Source: VFKU01 sp964411925 (GTDB lineage Bacteria > Hydrogenedentota > Hydrogenedentia > Hydrogenedentales > GCA-2746185). From it: a stretch of 36,558 nucleotides of DNA. How positions within the stretch are numbered: position 1 is the stretch's first letter; each line of letters starts with the position of its first letter. The DNA lies in contig CAYPNI010000033.1 of assembly GCA_964411925.1 (NCBI GenBank), positions 1 through 36,558 of the forward strand. Direction: 5' to 3'. This document shows, one piece after another, positions 15,626-23,612 of this stretch. The position numbers and the translations under genes were made by a program. The notes beneath the pieces are model-generated. The model searched no databases. It saw only the letters and a list, made by a program, of their open reading frames with translations, and was not told the DNA's origin.

Positions 15626-16868
15626 CGACCGCTTCGCGCTTGCGGGGGTACTTCGTCGCGACGTAGTCGTCGATGAGCTTGCGGAAGGCCGCCGCGAGTT
15701 CGGCGTGGGTGCCCTGGAAGGTGGCGACCTTTTCGCCGTCGATGTAGACGGGGCAGGACGGCGCCTCGCCGGTGCCCGGCAGGCTGATGCCGATGTTGGC
15801 GGCTTTTGACTCGCCGGGCCCGTTCACCACGCAGCCCATCACGGCAAGCGTAAGCGTTTCGACTCCGTCGTAGTCCTGTTTCCAGACTGGGAGCATCTCG
15901 CGCGTGTACGCCTGGATCTCCTCGGCGAGTTCCTGGAACGTCGTGCTCGTGGTGCGGCCGCAGCCGGGGCAGGCCGTGATGCTTGGCGCGAACGACCGGA
16001 GCCCGAGCGCCTGCAGAATTTCGCACGCGGCGTAGACCTCTTCGCGGCGGTCCGCACCGGGCCGCGGCGTCAGCGAGACACGAATCGTGTCGCCGATGCC
16101 TTCGGCGAGCAGGATGCCCATGGGCGCCGCGGACCACACGATGCCGCGCAGGCCCATGCCCGCCTCGGTCAGCCCGAGGTGCAGCGGCTGGCGCGTGCGC
16201 TTCGCCAATTCTCGGTAGATCCAGACGAGGTGCACGGGCCGCGAAATCTTGCACGAGATGATGATCTGGTCTTCGCGCAGGCCCGCGGCGAGCGCCAGTT
16301 CCGTCGATTGCAGCGCGGATTCGAGCATGCACTCGTTCACGATTTCCTCGGAGTCCTTTCCGAGGTCGCGGTCGGTGTTCTCCTGCATCCGCCGCATCAC
16401 GAGTTCCTGGTTTAGTGAGCCGGCATTGACGCCGATGCGCACCGGCTTGCCCTGGTCCGCCGCCACCTGGCAAATCGTCGTGAATTGCGGATCGCGCTTC
16501 TTGCCCGCGCCGACATTGCCCGGATTGATTCGGTATTTGTCGAGCGCCGCGGCGCAATCGGGGTATTTCGTCAGCAGCACGTGGCCGTTGTAATGGAAAT
16601 CGCCGATGATCGGCACGGCGCAGCCCGCGTCGCGCACGCGCCGCTGGATATCGGGCACCGCCTCGGCCGCTTCGTGCACGTTGACCGTGATGCGCACGAG
16701 ATCGGAGCCGGCATCGGCCAGTTCGACGATCTGTCTCGCCGTCGACTCCGCGTTCGCGGTGTCGGTGTTTGTCATCGACTGCACGACGACCGGCGCGCCT
16801 CCGCCGACGGTTACGCCGCCGACGGTTACGCCGATGGTGGGCTTTCTCGGTTTCAGGACTTCGTGCAT
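15618..16868 (-). CDS. ispG: 4-hydroxy-3-methylbut-2-en-1-yl diphosphate synthase (IspG/GcpE)
   Basis: 416 residues, matching the short bacterial form. It converts methylerythritol cyclodiphosphate to HMBPP, the penultimate step of the MEP isoprenoid pathway, in the cytoplasm. Visible landmarks are the N-terminal VVVQSMTNTDT motif, RINPGNVG near 113, and the 4Fe-4S cysteines in ACPGCGR (about 305) and GCVVNGPGE (about 345). A TATGAT box at 16878-16883 (minus) lies 9 nt before the ATG, and no Shine-Dalgarno is seen, so the leader may be only about 3 nt. The stop overlaps the nucleotidyltransferase stop on the other strand. Confidence 0.95.
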   Translation of the reverse strand: MHEVLKPRKPTIGVTVGGVTVGGGAPVVVQSMTNTDTANAESTARQIVELADAGSDLVRITVNVHEAAEAVPDIQRRVRDAGCAVPIIGDFHYNGHVLLTKYPDCAAALDKYRINPGNVGAGKKRDPQFTTICQVAADQGKPVRIGVNAGSLNQELVMRRMQENTDRDLGKDSEEIVNECMLESALQSTELALAAGLREDQIIISCKISRPVHLVWIYRELAKRTRQPLHLGLTEAGMGLRGIVWSAAPMGILLAEGIGDTIRVSLTPRPGADRREEVYAACEILQALGLRSFAPSITACPGCGRTTSTTFQELAEEIQAYTREMLPVWKQDYDGVETLTLAVMGCVVNGPGESKAANIGISLPGTGEAPSCPVYIDGEKVATFQGTHAELAAAFRKLIDDYVATKYPRKREAVVK

Positions 16869-16901
16869 GGCGATACGATCATAACATCACTACGGCTGGT
16901 A

Positions 16902-16922
16902 GCGCGGGCTTTCAGCCTGCGC
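16902..16922. repeat. Short inverted repeat between kinase and ispG genes
   Basis: GCGCGGGCT at 16902-16910 and AGCCTGCGC at 16914-16922 pair with one G-T wobble around a 3-nt loop. It lies in the 69-bp gap downstream of the kinase stop. It could act as a weak terminator or processing hairpin; there is no T tract. Confidence 0.4.
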
Positions 16923-16937
16923 CGCTCGAAATCCCGA

Positions 16938-18626
16938 TCAGAAATCCACCGGCGTCGGGATATTCGGCGCGGGAAGCACGCAGCGAAATCCGACGGTGGT
17001 GAGTTGCGATTCGCGGAAGAGGCCCTTGCGCGCCGTGCATCGCAGTTCGATCGGTTTCGAATGCCAGGAGCCGCCGCGCGCGACCATCCGCGGTTGCGTC
17101 GGATCGATGAGCTCGCCGCCGCGCGCGGGGTCGTATGGCCCGTAGACGCCGAGCGTCCACTCGTAGACGTTGCCGCCCAGGTCGAACACGCCGTCGGGCG
17201 TGGCGCCGGTGTCGTGCATGGTGACGATGGACGGCATTCCGAGGTAGTCGCCGAAATTGCAGATGGTCGTGTCCGGTTCGAGCGACCCCCAGGGATAGCG
17301 CCGGTTTTCCTTGCCGCGGGCGGCGAACTCCCACTGGCGCTCGGTGGGCAGTTGCTTGCCGACCCAGGCGGCGTACGCGAGCGCATCGTCGAACGTGACG
17401 CCCGAGACGGGCTGGCGCGGTCCGTTGAATTCCGGGTCGCGCCAGTACTTGGGCTCGGGGTGGCCGGTCGCTTCGATAAACTTGGTGTAGTCCTCGACCG
17501 TGACCGGATACTTGTCGATGAAGAATGGTTCGACTCGGGCCTCGAACTCGGGCGCCTCCTCGCGGACTTCGTTCGACCCCATCAGAAAGCTTCCGCCGGA
17601 CAGGTAGACCATGTTTTCGGTCGAGACGTCCTCGCCCTGCTGCGTCTGCGCCAGGACCTCGATAGACCGGTAGGATTTCTCGTAGGCCGCGTCGAGGGCT
17701 TTCTTGAACTCGTGCGCGGACTGCCAGCGGGACTCTCTGTCCTTGCGGACGGCTTTGTCCAAAATGCGAATGATCGAGGGGGATACGTCCTGCCGCACAT
17801 CCATGACGCTGACGGGCTCGTCCACCGGAGTGCGCAGCGTAAGCAACTCGTGGAACATCAGGCCGAGGCTGTAGAGGTCCGAGCGATAGTCGATCGGCTG
17901 GTGCCGGTGTTGTTCGGGCGAGGCGTATACGGCCGTGCCCACGACGCGGCGGGGCTTGCCGTCCGCCGTGACCGGCGCTTCCTGCTCCTCCTCGATGACG
18001 ACGGCGAGCCCGAAGTCGAGCACTTTGCAGCGATCCCCCGGCAGCAGGTAGACGTTTTCCGGTTTGAGATCGCGGTGGACGACCATGCGGTGGGCGTACT
18101 CGAGCGCGGCGAGGACCTGACGCGTAACTTCAATCGCGAGGTGGATATCCACGAGCCGGCGCTGCGACCGGTGTTTGCGCAGGTATTGCCGAAGCGAGAC
18201 ACCCTTGAGCAATTCCATCGTGAGGTAGAGCACCCCGTCGGGCGTGGTGCTCACGTCGTGAACGGAGACGATGTTTTCGTGGCGCAGTCGGCGCGCTATC
18301 TGGGCCTCTTTGATGAAGAGCTGATGTCCGCGCTGGGTCTTGAGCACTTTGGGGTGCATGAACTTGAGCGCGACGTCTTCGCCGATGAGCGCGTCGTGCG
18401 CCTTGTAGACGACGCCCATGCCGCCGTGGCCGATCTTGGCATCGAGCACGTAACGATCGGCGATGCGGCTGCCGGGAGCGAAATTGAGCGCGGCGTCAGA
18501 CGAGGTTTGTTCGCCGGCGGGCACCAGGACCGGCGCCCCGCAGCCAAAACACTGGCCCGCGCGGCCGCGCACGGTCTCGGGCACGAGAATGCGCAGCCCG
18601 CACTGGGCGCACAGCACGGGAATCAT
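16938..18626 (-). CDS. Ser/Thr protein kinase with zinc ribbon and FGE-like (SUMF1) domain
   Basis: 562 residues from the ATG at 18626, chosen because a four-Cys zinc ribbon begins at once (Cys6, Cys9, Cys26, Cys29); no good ribosome site is visible. The Hanks-type kinase domain spans about 58-320: glycine loop GHGGMG 66-71, Lys88, His184-Arg-Asp186 of the catalytic loop and Asp204-Phe-Gly, so it should be active. From about 338 to 556 is a formylglycine-generating-enzyme/sulfatase-modifying-factor fold (GGSFLMGS, FFIDKYPVTVEDY, LPTERQWEFAARG, GGNVYEWT, RGGSW, GFRCV). The cysteine pair used for catalysis in true FGE is absent after RGGSW, so this domain is probably a ligand-binding or structural unit. 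No transmembrane helix is obvious. It is divergent from a PilZ gene. Confidence 0.9.
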   Translation of the reverse strand: MIPVLCAQCGLRILVPETVRGRAGQCFGCGAPVLVPAGEQTSSDAALNFAPGSRIADRYVLDAKIGHGGMGVVYKAHDALIGEDVALKFMHPKVLKTQRGHQLFIKEAQIARRLRHENIVSVHDVSTTPDGVLYLTMELLKGVSLRQYLRKHRSQRRLVDIHLAIEVTRQVLAALEYAHRMVVHRDLKPENVYLLPGDRCKVLDFGLAVVIEEEQEAPVTADGKPRRVVGTAVYASPEQHRHQPIDYRSDLYSLGLMFHELLTLRTPVDEPVSVMDVRQDVSPSIIRILDKAVRKDRESRWQSAHEFKKALDAAYEKSYRSIEVLAQTQQGEDVSTENMVYLSGGSFLMGSNEVREEAPEFEARVEPFFIDKYPVTVEDYTKFIEATGHPEPKYWRDPEFNGPRQPVSGVTFDDALAYAAWVGKQLPTERQWEFAARGKENRRYPWGSLEPDTTICNFGDYLGMPSIVTMHDTGATPDGVFDLGGNVYEWTLGVYGPYDPARGGELIDPTQPRMVARGGSWHSKPIELRCTARKGLFRESQLTTVGFRCVLPAPNIPTPVDF

Positions 18627-18711
18627 GTAAGGCAGGCCTGATGCAGGAAGACTGTCCGCAAGCGGGGCATCGTAGCATTCTATCGCGAAGGCGGGCAACG
18701 CGGGTGCGCGA

Positions 18712-18740
18712 TTGACAAGGGGCAAAACGGCGACTAGGCT
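18712..18740 (+). promoter_or_regulatory. sigma70-like promoter of the PilZ gene
   Basis: TTGACA (18712-18717), 17 bp, TAGGCT (18735-18740). The leader would be about 34 nt, with GGGGGA 5-6 nt before the ATG at 18781. Confidence 0.6.
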
Positions 18741-18780
18741 GGCGCCACACGATCAGGGGGCTGATCCCGGGGGACGTGCC

Positions 18781-19881
18781 ATGGGCCAGATCACGACTGC
18801 ACCTGTTGATGTTCAATCGCATGAGGAATTGCGCCGGGCGGTTCGCATTCGCAAGGTCCGTCCGGTCGCATTTGCGGCGCCGGGAAACGAGAGCGACACG
18901 TTCCGGCGAACGGTGAGCGCGAACGTCAGCCGCGGGGGAATGTTGCTCGTCTCACGCAAGGACCGGTTTCCGCCCGCCGGCTCGGCGCTGACGATCATGC
19001 CGTACAGCGCCGACACGCAGGGCGGCGCCTCCGGATGGTCCGCGATCCCGGGGCGCATCGTCTACACGCGGTTTTCGCCCCGCACTGAACTGCGTTTCGC
19101 TGGACTCAAATTCGAAACTGAGCTCAGCGAGATCGCGGCGCGCTCCATCGGGCTCGATGGCGCGCCGGACGCGGTCGCGCACACGCTGCAGGCGCTCGAA
19201 CGCGTCGAAGCGCTCGCGGACGATCTCGCCGAGATCGATCTGTCCACGACGCCGACCGCAGAATCGATCGGGCGCGAAGTCATGGCCGTGCGGCGAAAGA
19301 TGGACGATGCGTGCACGGAGTTTTTCCACGCGACGGAATCGTTCTTGCGAACGTGGGGGGAGAAGCGTCTGCGGGACACCATCGCGCGGCGACATGCGCT
19401 GGCCCTGGCGAAGGGCGGGGCGGGAATCCGCGCGCTCAAGGACGAATGGCGCGCGCTCGAGGACGGGATTCCGGCGCTGGTCGATGCGCAGCTCAACCGT
19501 GATTCGCTCTGGCCGCATCGGCAGGTTTCGGCGACGAATCTCGATGTCGATCGGCGCGATACGTGGTTCTACGACTCGGACCGCGACCAGCCGCCCGCGC
19601 GGATCATGGAGGAACTCCGCAAGCTCGCGGGGTTCATCGGACGGATCATCGTCCGCCACGGGTTCGAGGACATTTCAGACGGCGGGGAATGGTCGGCGAC
19701 GGCCCACGAGGGCGCGCTGGTGTGCTTCAGCGGCCCGTTCGCGATTTCCGACGCGATGCGCGCGGCGTTGGCCAGGGCGACGACGCTGGAGGAGGAGTAC
19801 CGGCAACTGTTGGCGCGGAGCGCACAGGCGGACGAGGAGTCGATGCGCGCGAAAGCGCTGAATCTTTGGGAATTGGCATAA
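18781..19881 (+). CDS. PilZ-domain protein (c-di-GMP receptor candidate) with long C-terminal helical region
   Basis: 366 residues from the ATG at 18781. The N-terminal 125 residues show the c-di-GMP-binding PilZ signature: Arg18-x-x-x-Arg22 and Asn48-x-Ser50-x-x-Gly53, followed by beta-strands ending near GLKFET. Residues about 130-366 are mostly helical, with many charged residues and no family I recognise. In known systems PilZ proteins turn c-di-GMP levels into changes in pilus, flagellar or polysaccharide activity. The pilT and flagellar genes downstream and the divergent kinase fit such a role (inference). No transmembrane segment is seen. Confidence 0.8.
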   Translation: MGQITTAPVDVQSHEELRRAVRIRKVRPVAFAAPGNESDTFRRTVSANVSRGGMLLVSRKDRFPPAGSALTIMPYSADTQGGASGWSAIPGRIVYTRFSPRTELRFAGLKFETELSEIAARSIGLDGAPDAVAHTLQALERVEALADDLAEIDLSTTPTAESIGREVMAVRRKMDDACTEFFHATESFLRTWGEKRLRDTIARRHALALAKGGAGIRALKDEWRALEDGIPALVDAQLNRDSLWPHRQVSATNLDVDRRDTWFYDSDRDQPPARIMEELRKLAGFIGRIIVRHGFEDISDGGEWSATAHEGALVCFSGPFAISDAMRAALARATTLEEEYRQLLARSAQADEESMRAKALNLWELA

Positions 19882-19927
19882 CTTCGAATTCGCTTCTCCG
19901 TACTTTTGTCAATAGACAATGTTTTTC

Positions 19928-19957
19928 TTTACAGAATCACTCGGGCGCTCTTATACT
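19928..19957 (+). promoter_or_regulatory. sigma70-like promoter of the CFI-box gene
   Basis: TTTACA (19928-19933), 18 bp, TATACT (19952-19957). It gives a leader of about 85 nt before the ATG at 20048, with GGGGAGG 7 nt upstream of the start. The leader shows no recognised riboswitch. Confidence 0.55.
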
Positions 19958-20047
19958 GCTTCGAACGGCGTCAGAGGCTGACTTCGCGCGCCGTTATCAG
20001 GTGTGCGCCCCGCCTGGGGCGAACCAAACTCTTGGGGAGGCCGCGTT

Positions 20048-21739
20048 ATGAGAAATACGCATGGGGCCAGGCACGTAGCATTTGGCTTGGCAGCAGCGCT
20101 TGCGCTGGTACTCGCGGGGACGGTCAGTATCTATCGCGTCCTGGCGGACGCAGGAATCAGTCCCGAGATCGATGTGAACATTTTCTCGCCGGTGCCGGGC
20201 GCAAGTACGCTGACGGTGACCGCGTACGCGACCGACGGAGAAGTGCCCCCGTCGATGCCCCTGGGCGTGAAATCGACGGTGGAGGAACTCGCGGCGCGGG
20301 GCGCAACGCCCGTCATCACCGATGTGCGAACGGTGCTCGGGGGCGACTTTGCTTCGGGTTCTATCACGGGTGAACTGCAGTCGAGGCAGGCGTCGCTGGT
20401 CAACACGGTGGGCGCTGAGGACGAATTCCTGGCTGTGGTGGAAGGCAGCCTGCTCGATTTCCAGCCGGTGGTCCGCGGAACCTCGACTCCGTTGTTCGCG
20501 TCGGATTTCATCCGGACGGTCGCCATCGCGGACAGCTATTATTCGTCGCGGACGGTCGCCGGGATTGCCGAGTATGACCCCATCGGCGTCAATTTTACGT
20601 TGCGCAATCTCGACGAGATCGACACGGACGGGAACCTGATTCCGGACGCGACGGCATTGCTCGAGGACGAGTTTCTGTTGTCGTTTGACTCGCTTGGAAA
20701 TACGACGGTCGCGATTTCGCTGGAATCGTCGGAGTTGCGCGGATCGCCGATCAACCACGAGGTTTCGCTACAGACGGTGCTCGGTCCGATCAACCTGAGC
20801 CTGACGGCGTCCTCGTTGGCCGACATCATCGCGGAATCGGGCGGGGCGCTGTCCGCGTTCAACACGGGCCGGCTCATCGTCTCCCTTTCGGATGACCCTG
20901 CCGAACTCGTCCAGGAACCCTCGAGCGCGGATCCGCTGGCTGAGTTCGACCTCGAGGACGGCGGCGATCCGCTTCCTCCGCCTGTCAACCTGTTCGTACG
21001 CGTCAACGTCGCGCTGACGGCCGCAACCCGCGGCCTTACGGCGCCTACGTGGACATTTCTCGATACGCTGCCCGGCAGTGCGTTCTTCAGCCTCGAAGTC
21101 AACGGCCCGGGAATCGCGGCGTTGCTCGAAGACGGCATCGTTGTGGGCGCTTACACCTACGACGTGGAACTCACGCAGGATACGTTGATCGATGAGAACA
21201 TCATTGCCGCGGGCGAGATCAATCCCGACGGCTGGGTGGATATCTCCGACGATGTGAGCCTGTTCAATCTCTACAATGCCGACAATGCTGCTGACACGCG
21301 GTTGCAGAATGCGGACAACGGCGATGACACGATCGTGATCTCTGGAAACAACGTCTCCGCCATTTACGGCTCGAATGCTTTCCCGCGCATCGGAGACTCA
21401 GACGGAGGCGGCGGCGGCAACGGGTTGTGCTTCATTGCGACGGCGGCATTCGGCACGCCGCTGGCCCGCGAGATTCAGACGCTGCGCGGCGTCCGCGACG
21501 AGTACATGCTCTCGAACGTGTTGGGCTCGTTGTTCGCCGACACGTATTACCGTCTCAGCCCGCCGATCGCGGGAGAAGTCGCGCAGAACGGCATGCTCAA
21601 GTCCGTCGTGCGCGCGGCGCTGATTCCCGCGGTTGCGCTGAGCCGCTGGTTGCTCGCGTCGCCCGGGTCCGTCGTGCTGGTCCTGGTATCGCTGGGCGCC
21701 GCGGCGGCCTTTGCGAGACAGTTCCGACGCGCGTCGTAA
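20048..21739 (+). CDS. CFI-box-CTERM sorting-domain surface protein
   Basis: 563 residues from the ATG at 20048. It has an N-terminal signal peptide (to about residue 33) and a long beta-rich, acidic extracellular region of unknown function with a DTDGNLIPD motif near 195-203. A Gly-rich hinge leads into a C-terminal CFI-box-CTERM segment: Cys461-Phe-Ile-Ala-Thr-Ala-Ala-Phe-Gly, then LRGVRDEYMLSN and YYRLSPPIA, then a hydrophobic helix (about 533-553) and an Arg-rich end. That layout is a putative protein-sorting or membrane-anchoring tail, and the invariant Cys suggests processing or lipidation. The cognate processing enzyme is not in this window. A strong terminator follows. Confidence 0.8.
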   Translation: MRNTHGARHVAFGLAAALALVLAGTVSIYRVLADAGISPEIDVNIFSPVPGASTLTVTAYATDGEVPPSMPLGVKSTVEELAARGATPVITDVRTVLGGDFASGSITGELQSRQASLVNTVGAEDEFLAVVEGSLLDFQPVVRGTSTPLFASDFIRTVAIADSYYSSRTVAGIAEYDPIGVNFTLRNLDEIDTDGNLIPDATALLEDEFLLSFDSLGNTTVAISLESSELRGSPINHEVSLQTVLGPINLSLTASSLADIIAESGGALSAFNTGRLIVSLSDDPAELVQEPSSADPLAEFDLEDGGDPLPPPVNLFVRVNVALTAATRGLTAPTWTFLDTLPGSAFFSLEVNGPGIAALLEDGIVVGAYTYDVELTQDTLIDENIIAAGEINPDGWVDISDDVSLFNLYNADNAADTRLQNADNGDDTIVISGNNVSAIYGSNAFPRIGDSDGGGGGNGLCFIATAAFGTPLAREIQTLRGVRDEYMLSNVLGSLFADTYYRLSPPIAGEVAQNGMLKSVVRAALIPAVALSRWLLASPGSVVLVLVSLGAAAAFARQFRRAS

Positions 21740-21749
21740 ACGGCATCAC

Positions 21750-21796
21750 AAAAAACGAAGAGGGGCGCTGGAAGTTCCCAGCGCCCCTCGTTTTTT
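21750..21796. terminator. Bidirectional intrinsic terminator
   Basis: A 12-bp GC-rich stem, GAGGGGCGCTGG (21760-21771) with its complement at 21778-21789, and loop AAGTTC. Six T residues follow at 21791-21796 and six A residues precede at 21750-21755. It therefore terminates both the CFI-box gene (plus) and pilT (minus), which converge here. Confidence 0.9.
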
Positions 21797-21806
21797 CGTT
21801 CCGATG

Positions 21807-22948
21807 TTACTCTGCGGCAACCGGCTCGGAGGGCGCAGTGGACGGCTTTTCTGCGTTCGGATTGAACCGGATATTGGCGGCCTGAAACTGGCGGAGCAGG
21901 TCGTTGCGGTCAATCGCCTTGTCGTAGGCGTGGCGCGCTTCAACGATCTCTTCCTTCACCAGCCGCGCGAGTTCCATGTTGAGCAGCGTCATGCCTTCCT
22001 TTTGGCCGGTCTGCATGATGCTCATGATTTGGCTGTTCTTGCCCTCGCGAATCAGCGCGGCGACGGCCTGGTTCACCATGAGCACTTCGATCGCCGCGAC
22101 GCGGCCCCCGCCCACCTTCTTCACGAGCGTCTGCGCGACAACACCCTTGAGCGCATCCGCGAGCATCGTGCGCACCTGCGCCTGCTGCTCCGCAGGGAAT
22201 TGATCGATGAGGCGATCCACGGTACCGATCGCGGTCGTCGTGTGCAGCGTGCCGAACACGAGATGGCCCGTCTCGGCCGTTTCAATGGCGATGTGCGTGG
22301 TTTCGAGGTCGCGCATTTCGCCGACGAGCACGATGTCCGGATCTTCGCGCAACGCCGCGCGCAGCGCCATCGAGAACGAGGAGGTGTGCAAGCCGACTTC
22401 GCGCTGGTTCACGAGACAGCGGCGGCTGGGGTGCACGAACTCGATCGGGTCTTCGATCGTGATGATGTGGTCGTTGCGCGNNNNNNNNNNCGCGAGCGAT
22501 TGATGTAATCAATCATCGCGGCGAGTGTCGTCGATTTGCCGCTGCCCGTCGGTCCGGTGACCAGCACGAGGCCTTTGTTCAGCGAACAGAAATTGAGGAC
22601 GGTCTTGGGAAGTCCCAGTTGCTCGACCGTCAGAATTTCGGAAGGGATTAGCCTGAACACGCCACCGATGCCGCGGTGATCGCGGAAGATGTTGCACCGA
22701 TAGCGCCCGGCGTCCTTGAGTTCGTAGGCGAAGTCGGTGTCATTGCGCGCATTGAACTCTTCCTCGTTCTTCTTCGGCATGATCTCGTACAGCAACATCT
22801 TCATGCGCGAGGAGTCGATCGGTTCGTCGTTCTTCAAGGGAAGAATCGAACCATCCTTGCGGAACATGGGCTTGTTGCCGGTCGTGAGGTGCAGGTCCGA
22901 GGCCTTGTGCTCGACCATCAGACGAAAATAGCGATCGATCTCCGCCAT
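21807..22948 (-). CDS. pilT: Type IV pilus retraction ATPase PilT (interrupted by an assembly gap)
   Basis: Start ATG at 22948, with GGGGGAG 8 nt upstream. It is the cytoplasmic hexameric motor that depolymerises type IV pili for twitching. The N-terminal part begins MAEIDRYFRLMVEHKASDLHL; Walker A is near residue 132 (GPTGSGKST). After the gap come TIEDPIEFVH, ALREDPDIVLVGEMRD (Walker B), the His box GHLVFGTLHTT, and VAALIREGK, the PilT-type C-terminal signature. Ten N at 22481-22490 break the frame. Both flanks end in CGCG: removing the Ns and one CGCG copy (14 nt) restores a single frame of 375 residues reading YINRSRNDHIITIED, as expected. The gene is therefore probably intact. It is monocistronic and divergent from fliQ. 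Confidence 0.92.
22481..22490. other. Assembly gap (10 N) inside pilT
   Basis: A run of ten Ns flanked by CGCG on each side. The arrangement suits two contig ends with a 4-bp overlap that were joined with a nominal gap, so the real missing length is probably zero and the local frameshift is artificial. Confidence 0.8.
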
Positions 22949-22995
22949 AGCTGACGCTCCCCCTATTGGATGGCGATTTCCGCGACTACGAATGA

Positions 22996-23024
22996 ACTGT
23001 AACACCAGAATTACAGGCCGACAA
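22996..23024 (-). promoter_or_regulatory. Probable pilT promoter
   Basis: On the minus strand: TTGTCG (23024-23019), 17 bp, TACAGT (23001-22996). The predicted leader to the ATG at 22948 is about 40 nt. Confidence 0.4.
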
Positions 23025-23258
23025 ATTGTTGACAGGGAATCGTCATCGAATCGTAAATCATTTTGCCCCAATGACTTATGATGGACTCAGTTCCCCTGGA
23101 GCCTACTGGACGCGGGAACGAGCCTCGGAGCAGTATCGAGCGTTATCCGTTGGAATCCCGCATACAGGCTGCCACGCCGGCGCCGGAGTGGTCACTGGTC
23201 CAGGTACGGTATCAATTACACAGACACGTTTTTCTTAGTAAATGACAAGTGATTCCAA

Positions 23259-23287
23259 TTGACTTCGATCCTGCCCCCACTCATACT
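23259..23287 (+). promoter_or_regulatory. Probable promoter of the flagellar export operon
   Basis: TTGACT (23259-23264), 17 bp, CATACT (23282-23287). It lies about 50 nt before the fliQ ATG at 23340. No sigma54 or sigma28 type motif was noticed nearby. Confidence 0.45.
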
Positions 23288-23339
23288 CGATCTCCGGGTG
23301 GGCATCATTGGATCGGCCCCTGACCAGGGAGACTCCGCC

Positions 23340-23609
23340 ATGACCATGGACGACGTGTTGTATCTCGGCCGGGACGCCATGCTCGTGACGTTGTTGGTTT
23401 CCGCGCCGATGCTGCTTTCGGGGCTCATCGTGGGGCTGCTCATCAGCATCTTCCAGTCCGTGACGCAGATTCAGGAAATTACGCTGACGTTCGTCCCGAA
23501 GATCATCGTCGTGTTCCTCTCGTTCGTGCTGTTCCTGCCGTGGATGACGGATACGATGCTCGGCTTCGTCGTGCCGCTGCTGCGGGACGTCGATCGGCTT
23601 GCCCGCTAA
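23340..23609 (+). CDS. fliQ: Flagellar export gate protein FliQ
   Basis: 89 residues from the ATG at 23340 (AGGGAGA upstream), the usual FliQ length. It has two hydrophobic helices, with the conserved LLISIFQSVTQIQE between them and the FVPKIIVVFLSFVLFLPWM second helix. FliQ is one of the small membrane components of the type III export gate with FliP and FliR. It opens the operon here; fliP, which normally precedes fliQ, is missing from this position. fliR starts 3 bp after its stop. Confidence 0.93.
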   Translation: MTMDDVLYLGRDAMLVTLLVSAPMLLSGLIVGLLISIFQSVTQIQEITLTFVPKIIVVFLSFVLFLPWMTDTMLGFVVPLLRDVDRLAR

Positions 23610-23612
23610 ACC

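Larger units (their letters stand above)
22949..23339. other. 391-bp divergent intergenic region between pilT and fliQ
   Basis: No gene is seen. It contains the two promoters listed separately. There is also a TTGACA at 23029-23034 without a convincing -10 box. No fliP remnant and no recognisable riboswitch were found. Confidence 0.5.

Noticed and set aside
16801..16830. Perfect 15-bp tandem duplication at the start of ispG
   Set aside because: It encodes VTVGG twice, but the family normally has the same length and a similar V-x-V-G-x-V-x-I-G-G pattern here, so it is not an insertion.
16485..18641. 718-residue open frame on the plus strand
   Set aside because: It is antisense to ispG and the kinase, whose motifs are complete. 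In high-GC DNA such shadow frames are expected.
23029..23057. TTGACA as a second promoter before fliQ
   Set aside because: No acceptable -10 hexamer lies at 16-18 bp, and a better promoter is found closer to fliQ.
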